Positions 7,699 through 13,552 of a stretch of DNA of 13,552 bases are shown piece by piece. Both the position numbers and the translations under genes were made by a program. Within the stretch, counting starts at the first letter, position 1; each line of letters begins with the position of its first letter. The notes beneath the pieces were generated by a model. It saw only the letters and a list, made by a program, of their open reading frames with translations. It was not told the DNA's origin and did no database searches. The stretch covers positions 1 to 13,552 of the forward strand of contig CAVEXN010000041.1 of the NCBI GenBank assembly GCA_963620035.1. The letters are read 5' to 3'. Source of the stretch: F23-D06 sp963620035 (lineage in GTDB: Bacteria > Bacteroidota > Bacteroidia > Bacteroidales > WCHB1-69).

Positions 7699-8118
7699 AT
7701 GAGAAAGACGCTCTCAATATTATTGTTTCTGTTCTGTGCAGTGACACTTTTTGCACAGAAAGCTGATGAAATATGCGGCATATACCATTCCATAGACCCG
7801 TTTTCAAAAGAGGGGTCGCAATGCCGGATTTACCGCGCCTCCGACGGCACATACGAGGCAAAAGTGGTTTGGGTGGAGAACCCGAAAAAGAAAAACCAGT
7901 TAGGGTTGGTCTTCATGACAAAATTGACTTACAACGCCAAAGAGTCAGAGTACCAGAAAGGAAAACTGAAATATCCGGGCAAGCCGGGTACTTACAGCAC
8001 CTATATCAAGATGTCGTCCGACAAGAACACCTTGCACATGCGAGGTTATTTGGGCATGTCGTTTCTTGGCAAAACGGTTGACTGGCACCGAGAGAGCCAG
8101 GTGAGGGTGCAGAAATAG
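7699..8118 (+). CDS. Small exported DUF2147 family protein
   Basis: 139 residues with a signal peptide (MRKTLSILLFLFCAVTLFAQ, cleavage near residue 20). The mature part follows the DUF2147 pattern: ADEICGIYHS (domain start with W/Y after G), CRIYRASDGTYEAKVVW, LGLVFMTKLTYN, YQKGKLKYPGKPGTYSTYIKM, NTLHMRGYLGMSFLGKTVDWHR. Family knowledge: DUF2147 proteins are small exported beta-barrel-like (lipocalin-like) proteins without an established function. Start 7699 is chosen because it opens the signal peptide; the in-frame ATG at 7675 lies in the hairpin. It ends 11 bp from the convergent maf gene with no terminator visible between them. Confidence 0.85.
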   Translation: MRKTLSILLFLFCAVTLFAQKADEICGIYHSIDPFSKEGSQCRIYRASDGTYEAKVVWVENPKKKNQLGLVFMTKLTYNAKESEYQKGKLKYPGKPGTYSTYIKMSSDKNTLHMRGYLGMSFLGKTVDWHRESQVRVQK

Positions 8119-8129
8119 CGGATGTGCCC

Positions 8130-8720
8130 CTATTTCGATATCTCGTCAAGCATTTCCCACAGCAGACGTGTGGGCAGCCCCATCACATTGTAGAACGAAC
8201 CGCTGATGGCGCGGATGCCGATGCAGCCTATCCATTCTTGCACGCCGTAGGCCCCGGCCTTGTCGAGGGGCTTGTAGCGGTTGACGTAGTATTCGAGTTC
8301 TTCTTCCGTAAGTCGGGCGAATGTGACTTCGGTGGAGCGGTAGTCGGTCAGCGTTCTCCGGCTTGTGGCTACGGTAAGACCACTGTACACCGTATGTGTG
8401 CGTCCTGAAAGTGTTTGCAGCATGGCCAGCGCATCCGCCTCGTTTTCCGGTTTCCCGATGATTTTCCCGTCGGCCACTACAATTGTGTCGCAGGCTATGA
8501 ATATCGCATTTCCGCTTTGTGCGGCTATGTCGATGCCGGAGAGTTTGAGTCTCGACAGGTACTGGACCACCTGATCGGGCGGCAATGCCGGGTCGTAAGT
8601 CTCCTCAACCTCCACATGCAGAATTTCAAAATCAATGTCCATATCCTGCAGAAGTGCCCGTCTTCTGGGCGACTGTGAAACCAGGAAAATCTTATATCCG
8701 TGAAGTCTTTCTAAAAGCAT
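8130..8720 (-). CDS. maf: Maf family nucleoside triphosphate pyrophosphatase (dTTP/UTP type)
   Basis: House-cleaning enzyme that hydrolyses non-canonical or excess NTPs to NMP and pyrophosphate in the cytoplasm. Seen in 196 residues: N-terminal SQSPRRRALL (15-24, family SxSPRR), IACDTIVVADGKIIGKP (75-91, catalytic-type Asp78), SGRTHTVYSGL (105-115), DKAGAYGVQE (153-162) and SGSFYNVMGLP (173-183). Family knowledge: the KAGAYGxQ form is that of the YhdE subgroup acting on dTTP, UTP and modified pyrimidine nucleotides, unlike the YceF subgroup (7-methyl-GTP). Length and motifs are normal. Convergent to the DUF2147 gene. The leader carries a TAnnTTTG box at 8763-8770. Confidence 0.95.
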   Translation of the reverse strand: MLLERLHGYKIFLVSQSPRRRALLQDMDIDFEILHVEVEETYDPALPPDQVVQYLSRLKLSGIDIAAQSGNAIFIACDTIVVADGKIIGKPENEADALAMLQTLSGRTHTVYSGLTVATSRRTLTDYRSTEVTFARLTEEELEYYVNRYKPLDKAGAYGVQEWIGCIGIRAISGSFYNVMGLPTRLLWEMLDEISK

Positions 8721-8762
8721 CTCTTTTTAAATCAATAAATTGAACTTGAAACAATGAAGCCG

Positions 8763-8770
8763 CAAAAATA
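8763..8770 (-). promoter_or_regulatory. Putative -7 box for maf
   Basis: Minus strand reads TATTTTTG (exact TAnnTTTG), 42 bases before the maf ATG. No TTTG box occurs at the proper distance upstream; the heptamer repeat lies there instead. Confidence 0.4.
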
Positions 8771-8790
8771 GCATAAACTGGATTACAGAA

Positions 8791-8818
8791 CTTAGATCTT
8801 AGATTTTAGAGTTTAGAG
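8791..8818. repeat. Four-unit 7-bp tandem repeat 3' of the large repeat gene
   Basis: CTTAGAT, CTTAGAT, TTTAGAG, TTTAGAG in exact heptamer register, within the 158-bp gap between maf and the large gene. The rest of the gap (8819-8878) is AT-rich with no clear terminator hairpin. Confidence 0.8.
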
Positions 8819-8878
8819 GTGCAACGTATATCGTTCCTTTCTAATTTGTAATTCAATAATTTAATAATTCTATAATGG

Positions 8879-11800
8879 TCAGTCCCTGAGGCAACGGACC
8901 GAACACCCGTTGGTCGTGGAGAAGTAGCCAATGCGTTCCACGTCGGCGGCGTTGTAGCCGAGGGAGTGGAAGTACGCGCTGTTGGTGTTATTGCCCGCGG
9001 TAGAACTCCAGAAGTCCGCGTAAATGTTGAAATTGAAGGCATGGCCATTGTTATAGCTGCCGGCAGGAACAGCCGAGAACCCCGTGGCGTTGTTGCTTGA
9101 AGGATCGTTGCCGACTGCGCAGGTGGTGGAACTGCTTCTCCAGCCCGTTGTGGAGGCGAGCGCCTTGGCGATATTGGTGCTGCTTTCGCCGCACTGGTAA
9201 TGGCTTTGGGAACCGACGTAATTGGTGAGCTGCGTCCACTCCCAGTCACTTGGTACGTGCCAGCCTTCAGGGCAAATGCCTTGCACCCCTGACGGGTTGG
9301 CGTTAGAGGAGGACGAATTGCGCATCACCGCCTTCCAGTTGTACAGGTAGCCGTATGTGGCAACATTGCCGCTGCTGACGTTGGGATAATACCGGTAGGC
9401 CGTTTCCGTGCTTGCGGAAGATCCCAATGGGATTTCCGTCCCGTCGCTGTACTTCGTTGTCCGCAGGTTCTCTTTCATCCAGCACTGGCTTCCGATCTGT
9501 ACCAAGTTATAGACGTTGCCGTCAACGTCCGTCACCATGTTGACAACGGTAAATGTCAGTTGGTTGCCGTAGCTTGTGCCGGTGCTGTTGGTGGCGTAGG
9601 CACGCACATAATAGATTCCAGTTGCCAAGCCGGAAATCCGGCAGGTGAAGTCGTCACCGGTGCCCGTATCCACAACCTTGCTGTCGGCAACCGTAGGATT
9701 TGTCGAAGTGCTGTAGCAGACGCCGCGTTCCGCAATGCCGTCTGCGCCTTGTGCCTCCACTATAGCAGTAACTGTAGCAGTAGCAGCAGCTGCTGCTGTA
9801 ACCGGAGCAGTGCCGCAGTAAGTCGTTGCAGTTGCGGTTGCCGTGCGCACGGACGGCAGCCCTTCGATGTCCCTGAGGCAACGGACCGAATACCCGAAGT
9901 GCTTGTAGTAGTTGCTGCGGGTCACGTCGGCGCCGTTGAAGCGGAGGTTGCGGTAGTACGCATTGTTGCTAGTTAATTCGGTTGAACTCCAGAAGTTTGC
10001 GTTGAGGCCGAATAAGTCGTAATTGCCGCTGTAATACCAGCCGGCAGGAACGGCCGAGAAGCCCGTGGCGTTGTTGCTTTCAGGATTGTTACCGACTGCG
10101 CAGATGCTGGAACTGCCGCCCCATCCTGTCGAGGAGGCTAACGCCTTGGCGATGTTTGCACCGCCGTCATAGCACCGATACTGGCTTTGGGAAGCGACGT
10201 AACTTATGAGCTGTTGCCACTCCGCGTCGGAGGGCACGTGCCAGCCCGCAGGGCAGACGCCCCGCACCTGAAAATCCCCTTCTGCGCCGTTTATCACCGC
10301 CGCCCAGTTGTACAGGTAGCCGTATTGTCCGCGGGCGTTGGCTCCAAAGTTATTCGGGTAATAACGGTAGGCAGTGTTTGTACTTGTGTTGTCGGAAGTG
10401 CTCAAAGGAATTTCCGTGCCATCCGGGTATTTTGTGACCTTCATATTCTCTTTCATCCAGCACTGGCTGCCAATCTGCACCGTATTGTAACGGTTTCCTT
10501 CATGGTCGGCCACGCCAATCGTGATTTTCAGTTGGTTGCCGTAGCTTGTGCCGGTGCTGGTGGTGGCGTACGCGCACACATAGTAGGTATTTGCCGCCAA
10601 GCCTGTAAACCGGTGGAAAAAAGCGCTATCGGGACCTGAATGAACAACTTTGTTGCCGGCGACAGTCGGATAGGGAGATGTGCCGTAGCAGAAGCCGCGT
10701 TCGGTTATGACCAAGGTTCCATAGTCTTCCACAACGGCGGAGACGGTGACATCGGAACCGCAAGATGACCGTGTTACCGTTGCTGTGTGTACGGCAGGAA
10801 ACCCCTCGTTGTCCTTGAGACAACGGACAGAATACTCATCGTGCTTGTAATAGTGGTTGTCTCGGGTCACGACGGCGGATGTGTTGGATAAATAGAGGTG
10901 ATGCAGGCGGTAGCTGTCATACTCGGTAGTGCTCGAGAAGTGCGCTTGTTCACCGAAGAATTGGTACCTGTCCTGGCCGTAGCAGAGGCCAGCGGGAACG
11001 GCCGAGAAGCCCGTGGCGTTATTACCGGAGAGGTTGTCTCCGGGCTCACAGTTGCCGGGAACACTGCCCCAGCCCGTAGAGTCGGCAAGCGCCTTGGCGA
11101 TGTTTGAACTGCTTCCGTTGCACCGGTACTGGCTTTGGGAACTGACGTAGTCGGTTAGCTGTTTCCACTCCGCATCGGAGGGCACGTGCCAGCCCGTAGG
11201 GCAGATCCCCTGCACCCCTGACGGGTTGGCCGACGACGACCCTGCACCGTTCATCACCGCCGCCCAGTTGTAAAGGTAGCCGTAGGCGGGAACGTTGTTT
11301 TCGTCGCCGTTCGGGGCAACACGGCATGGTTGTGTAAGGCTTGTTACGAAGCCAGAATTGATGGTAGAGCCGTCACTGTACTTCGTTGTCCGCAAGTTCT
11401 CTTTCATCCAGCACTGGTTGCCAATCTGCACCGTGTTATAGACGTTTCCGTCAACGTCGCTCACCGTGTTGACAACGGTAAATGTCAACTGGTCGCCGTA
11501 ACTTGTACCGGCGCTGGTGGTGGCGTAGGCACGCACATAATAGATTCCATTTGACAAGCCGGAAATCAGGCAGGTGAAGTCGTCACCGGTGCCCGTATCC
11601 ACAACCTTGCTGTCGGCAACCGTAGGATTTGTCGAAGTGCTGTAGCAGACGCCGCGTTCCGTTATGGGGCTTGAGCCTTGGTTCTCCACCACGGCGGAGA
11701 ATGTGGCACCGGAACCGCAAGATGATGTTGCCGAAGCCGTTGCCGTTCGAACGGTTGGAAATCCCACGATGTCCTTGAGGCAACGGACGGAATATCCACG

Positions 11801-13480
11801 GCTCTTGTCGTTATAGTCGCGGGCCACGTCGGGGTCGCTGCGGTAGAGGTTGCGGTAGTACGCATCGTTGTTGCCGTCCCCGGTGGAACTCCATAAGAAA
11901 GTGTTGTAGCCGAAGCCGTAGTCACCACGGTAGAGACCAGCCGGGAGGACCGAGAAGCCCGTGGCGTTGTTGCCGGAGAGGTTGTTGCCGGGCGCGCAGT
12001 CGTTTCCGCTGCTGTCCCAGCCCAAGGAGTCGGCGAGTGCCTTGGCGATGTATATACTGCTTCCGTTGCACAAGTACTGGCTTTGGGAACTCACATAGTC
12101 GGTGAGCTGCGTCCACTCCGCATCGGAGGGCACGTGCCAGCCCGCAGGGCAAATGCCCTGCACCCCTGACGGGTTGGCGTTAGAGGAGGACGAATTGCGC
12201 ATCACCGCCTTCCAGTTGTACAGGTAGCCGTAGGCGGGAACGTTGCTTTCGTCGCCGTTCGGGGCATAACGGTATGCCGTGCCTGTGCTCGTTTCGGTGC
12301 CCAATGGGATGGGCGTGCCGTCGCTGTACCTTGTGGTGCGCAGATTCTCTTTCATCCAGCACTGGTCGCCGATCTGCACCGTGTTGTAGGCGTTGCCGTC
12401 AACGTCCGTCACTGTGGTATTGGCTATTGATAATGTCAACTGGTTGCCGTAGCTTGTGCCGGCGCTGTTGGTGGCGTAGGCGCACACATAGCAGGTGCCT
12501 ACTGCCAAGCCGGAGATACGGCAGGTGAAGTCGTCAACGGTGCCCGTATCAGCAACCTTGCCGTCCGCAACAGTGGGGTTCGGCGAAGTGCTGTAGCAAA
12601 TGCCCCGTTCCGTTATAGGGCTTGCGCCTTGGTACTCCACAACGGCGGACACGGAGGCATCGGAACCGCATGCTGTTGCCGTTGCCGTTTCCGTGCGCAC
12701 GGAAGGCAGCCCTAAGACGTCCTTGAGGCAACGGACCGAATGCCCGTAGTACTTGTAGTAGTCGCTGCGGGCCACGTCGGCGTAGTAGTAGGCGAGGCTG
12801 CGGCGGTACGCGTAGTCGCTATTTAGCTCGGTAGAACTCCAGAAGAGCGCGTAGTAGCCGAAGCGGTTGTAACTGCCGGTGTAGTAGCCGGCAGGAAGTG
12901 CCGAGAAGCCCGTGGCGTTGTTGCTTGAGGGGTTGTTCCCGACCGCACATGTGTTGCCATTGCTGTCCCAGTCTGTTGTGGAGGCCAACGCCTTGGCGAT
13001 ATATGAACTGTTGCCTCCGCACTGGTACGGGCTTTGGGAACTGACGTAATCGACAAGCTGTTGCCACTCCGCGTCGGAGGGCACGTGCCAGCCCACGGGG
13101 CAGATGCCCTGCACCCCTGACGGGTTGGCCGACGACGACCCTGCGCCGTTCATCACCGCCGCCCAGTTGTAAAGGTAGCCGTAAACGGGAACGTTCCCTT
13201 CGTTGCCGTTTACGGCGTAACGGTAGGGAGTTGTCTCGCTCGTGGAAGTGCCCAAGGCTATTTCCGTGCAGTCGCTGTACCTCGTGGTGCGCAGGTTCTC
13301 TCGCATCCAGCACTGGCCGCCTATCTGCACTGTGTTGTAGATGTTTCCGTCAATGTCACTCACAATGGAGCGTCCGCAGACAAAGGAGCCTCCCGTTGCC
13401 TGGGCGCGGCAAAGCGGAGTCTGTACTACGAGGCAGAGTGCAAAAAGAAGAAACGGTGTTGTTTTGTAAAGAATGTTCAT
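8879..13480 (-). CDS. Exported five-module Fib_succ_major repeat protein with DGR-like variable segments
   Basis: 1533 residues. Start chosen at 13480: MNILYKTTPFLLFALCLVVQ opens a signal peptide ending near CRAQA (residue 28); the open frame upstream to 13543 adds 21 residues with no signal character. Then come five Fibrobacter succinogenes major paralogous (Fib_succ_major) modules at about 39-254, 357-570, 673-890, 990-1204 and 1316-1533. They are linked by four ~100-residue fibronectin-III-like modules (255-356, 571-672, 891-989, 1205-1315) with the pattern ITERGxCYSTSxNPTV...DDFTCxISGL...YYVxAYATxSxGTSYGxQL. Each major module has DGNxYNTVQIGxQCWMKEN, YGYLYNW, GxCPxGWHVPSDAEW, IAKALA, NNATGFSxxPAG, FWSST and SVRCL(K/R)D, with recurring Cys that may form disulfides. 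Family knowledge: the domain has a C-type-lectin-like fold and is among known DGR target folds. The stop directly follows the last SVRCLRD; there is no type IX secretion sorting domain. Inference: a surface or secreted multivalent binding protein; ligand unknown. Confidence 0.9.
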   Translation of the reverse strand: MNILYKTTPFLLFALCLVVQTPLCRAQATGGSFVCGRSIVSDIDGNIYNTVQIGGQCWMRENLRTTRYSDCTEIALGTSTSETTPYRYAVNGNEGNVPVYGYLYNWAAVMNGAGSSSANPSGVQGICPVGWHVPSDAEWQQLVDYVSSQSPYQCGGNSSYIAKALASTTDWDSNGNTCAVGNNPSSNNATGFSALPAGYYTGSYNRFGYYALFWSSTELNSDYAYRRSLAYYYADVARSDYYKYYGHSVRCLKDVLGLPSVRTETATATACGSDASVSAVVEYQGASPITERGICYSTSPNPTVADGKVADTGTVDDFTCRISGLAVGTCYVCAYATNSAGTSYGNQLTLSIANTTVTDVDGNAYNTVQIGDQCWMKENLRTTRYSDGTPIPLGTETSTGTAYRYAPNGDESNVPAYGYLYNWKAVMRNSSSSNANPSGVQGICPAGWHVPSDAEWTQLTDYVSSQSQYLCNGSSIYIAKALADSLGWDSSGNDCAPGNNLSGNNATGFSVLPAGLYRGDYGFGYNTFLWSSTGDGNNDAYYRNLYRSDPDVARDYNDKSRGYSVRCLKDIVGFPTVRTATASATSSCGSGATFSAVVENQGSSPITERGVCYSTSTNPTVADSKVVDTGTGDDFTCLISGLSNGIYYVRAYATTSAGTSYGDQLTFTVVNTVSDVDGNVYNTVQIGNQCWMKENLRTTKYSDGSTINSGFVTSLTQPCRVAPNGDENNVPAYGYLYNWAAVMNGAGSSSANPSGVQGICPTGWHVPSDAEWKQLTDYVSSQSQYRCNGSSSNIAKALADSTGWGSVPGNCEPGDNLSGNNATGFSAVPAGLCYGQDRYQFFGEQAHFSSTTEYDSYRLHHLYLSNTSAVVTRDNHYYKHDEYSVRCLKDNEGFPAVHTATVTRSSCGSDVTVSAVVEDYGTLVITERGFCYGTSPYPTVAGNKVVHSGPDSAFFHRFTGLAANTYYVCAYATTSTGTSYGNQLKITIGVADHEGNRYNTVQIGSQCWMKENMKVTKYPDGTEIPLSTSDNTSTNTAYRYYPNNFGANARGQYGYLYNWAAVINGAEGDFQVRGVCPAGWHVPSDAEWQQLISYVASQSQYRCYDGGANIAKALASSTGWGGSSSICAVGNNPESNNATGFSAVPAGWYYSGNYDLFGLNANFWSSTELTSNNAYYRNLRFNGADVTRSNYYKHFGYSVRCLRDIEGLPSVRTATATATTYCGTAPVTAAAAATATVTAIVEAQGADGIAERGVCYSTSTNPTVADSKVVDTGTGDDFTCRISGLATGIYYVRAYATNSTGTSYGNQLTFTVVNMVTDVDGNVYNLVQIGSQCWMKENLRTTKYSDGTEIPLGSSASTETAYRYYPNVSSGNVATYGYLYNWKAVMRNSSSSNANPSGVQGICPEGWHVPSDWEWTQLTNYVGSQSHYQCGESSTNIAKALASTTGWRSSSTTCAVGNDPSSNNATGFSAVPAGSYNNGHAFNFNIYADFWSSTAGNNTNSAYFHSLGYNAADVERIGYFSTTNGCSVRCLRD
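8882..9535 (-). repeat. Fib_succ_major module 5 (variable-like segment 8882-9083)
   Basis: C-terminal module, from VTDVDGNVYNLVQIG to SVRCLRD and stop. Its insert NWKAVMRNSSSSNANPSG matches module 2. The last ~67 codons (GFSAVPAG onward) form the variable-like segment; it ends exactly at the stop codon, the usual place of a DGR variable repeat. It is one codon longer than modules 1 and 4 between ADV and SVRC, and has a few codons not ending in C or T (GAA, ACG). Confidence 0.85.
9642..9732. repeat. 91-bp perfect direct repeat, copy A (FN3-like linker 4)
   Basis: Identical over 91 bases to 11571-11661, at the same position in FN3-like linker 2. It encodes most of the NPTVADSKVVDTGTGDDFTC region. 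Perfect identity, including silent sites, points to recent duplication or gene conversion. Confidence 0.9.
9782..9797. repeat. 16-bp perfect palindrome in a GCA/GCT triplet tract
   Basis: AGCAGCAGCTGCTGCT, inside a short GTAGCAG/CAG triplet tract that encodes the extra Ala/Thr stretch APVTAAAAATATVTA found only in FN3-like linker 4. This accounts for that linker being about 9-12 residues longer than the others. Confidence 0.8.
9869..10513 (-). repeat. Fib_succ_major module 4 (variable-like segment 9869-10063)
   Basis: From VADHEGNRYNTVQIG to SVRCLRD. The most divergent N-terminal half: NWAAVINGAEGDFQVRG replaces the Ser/Asn-rich insert, and KENMKVTKYPDG replaces KENLRTTKYSDG. In contrast, its last 31 codons align without gaps to module 1 with identical third positions throughout. 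Confidence 0.85.
10811..11464 (-). repeat. Fib_succ_major module 3 (variable-like segment 10811-11011)
   Basis: From VSDVDGNVYNTVQIG to SVRCLKD. The insert NWAAVMNGAGSSSANPSG is shared with module 1. Its C-terminal segment is the outlier: the FWSST core is HFSSTTE without Trp, and codons such as CAG, CAA, GAA, AGG, ACA and GAG occur where the others have NNC or NNT. Confidence 0.85.
11210..11284. repeat. 75-bp near-perfect direct repeat, copy in module 3
   Basis: Matches 13109-13183 in module 1 with a single mismatch. It encodes the YLYNWAAVMNGAGSSSANPSGVQ region. Confidence 0.85.
11571..11661. repeat. 91-bp perfect direct repeat, copy B (FN3-like linker 2)
   Basis: Identical to 9642-9732; the copies are 1929 bp apart. 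Confidence 0.9.
11771..12412 (-). repeat. Fib_succ_major module 2 (variable-like segment 11771-11959)
   Basis: From VTDVDGNAYNTVQIG to SVRCLKD. The insert NWKAVMRNSSSSNANPSG is shared with module 5. In the C-terminal segment nearly all non-conserved residues (Tyr, Asp, Asn, Ser, Arg, Gly) use NNC or NNT codons. Confidence 0.85.
12159..12232. repeat. 74-bp perfect direct repeat, module 2 copy
   Basis: Identical to 9282-9355 in module 5. It encodes the YLYNWKAVMRNSSSSNANPSGV region. Confidence 0.9.
12719..13366 (-). repeat. Fib_succ_major module 1 (variable-like segment 12719-12910)
   Basis: First module after the signal peptide, from IVSDIDGNIYNTVQIG to SVRCLKD. The last 64 codons contain 14 Tyr, all TAC, with clusters YY, YYY, YY and YY, interspersed with GCC, CGC, AGC, GAC and CTC codons. 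The insert NWAAVMNGAGSSSANPSG is shared with module 3. Confidence 0.85.
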
Positions 13481-13489
13481 AAATTGTTT

Positions 13490-13517
13490 AATTAGGAATT
13501 GGGAATTAGGAATTGCC
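13490..13517. repeat. Four-unit 7-bp tandem repeat 5' of the large repeat gene
   Basis: AATTAGG, AATTGGG, AATTAGG, AATTGCC in exact heptamer register, 10 bases upstream of the ATG, so probably in the leader or promoter. Further upstream, minus-strand AAATTTTG (13548-13541) is one mismatch from TAnnTTTG; its -33 position falls outside the window. Confidence 0.75.
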
Positions 13518-13552
13518 GGAGATGTGTATGCCGGGTGATGCAAAATTTGCGT

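Noticed and set aside
8819..8878. Homing-initiation hairpin downstream of the last variable-like segment
   Set aside because: The sequence after the stop is AT-rich without a convincing GC-rich hairpin, so I could not call one.
8882..13366. CRISPR array
   Set aside because: The repeats are ~960-bp protein modules in one continuous reading frame, not short repeats with unique spacers.
13481..13543. N-terminal extension of the large repeat protein
   Set aside because: It would translate the heptamer repeats and place 21 residues before a typical signal peptide.
1..13552. tRNA, rRNA or riboswitch genes
   Set aside because: No cloverleaf, rRNA-like block or known riboswitch core was recognised in the intergenic gaps, all of which are shorter than 300 bases.

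Overview
The window looks like chromosomal DNA of a Bacteroidales-type bacterium (phylum Bacteroidota). Evidence: upstream regions carry the Bacteroidota sigma-ABfr -7 box TAnnTTTG rather than an E. coli -10, starts lack Shine-Dalgarno sequences, and the gene families are typical (Ctc/TL5-type L25, DUF2147, secreted thioredoxin-fold and C1B peptidase proteins, Fibrobacter succinogenes major paralogous domain). The species cannot be named from the sequence.

Layout. 1-47: short sequence not related to the adjacent gene, possibly the end of an inserted element. 48-1133 (-): truncated and probably decayed PIF1-like helicase. 1200-2321 (-): 6-phosphofructokinase. 2419-3018 (-): ribosomal protein L25, with its own terminator between it and pfk. 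A divergent promoter region (3019-3146) separates these from a rightward set: bifunctional NAD(P)H-hydrate epimerase/dehydratase (3147-4736), exported thioredoxin-fold protein (4751-6148), exported bleomycin-hydrolase-type aminopeptidase (6218-7624), a strong hairpin, and a small exported DUF2147 protein (7699-8118). Convergent to these is a Maf-type nucleotide pyrophosphatase (8130-8720, -). The rest (8879-13480, -) is one very large gene for an exported repeat protein of 1533 residues.

The left two thirds is ordinary housekeeping: glycolysis, translation, metabolite repair, nucleotide sanitation, periplasmic proteolysis and redox. The unusual part is the right third. The large protein has five tandem Fib_succ_major modules separated by four fibronectin-III-like modules. 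The C-terminal ~65 residues of each Fib_succ_major module look like the variable repeat of a diversity-generating retroelement (DGR): variable residues are encoded almost only by NNC/NNT codons, and changes sit in codon positions 1 and 2. Between modules 1 and 4, a gapless 31-codon stretch has 15 base differences in 12 codons, all amino-acid-changing and none at a third position. That is the footprint expected from adenine-directed mutagenesis of AAC codons. No reverse transcriptase, template repeat or accessory gene is in the window, so an active DGR would have to lie outside it, or the pattern is a fossil. The modules are also mosaics of one another (near-identical blocks of 74-91 bp), and the gene is flanked on both sides by four-unit heptamer repeats.
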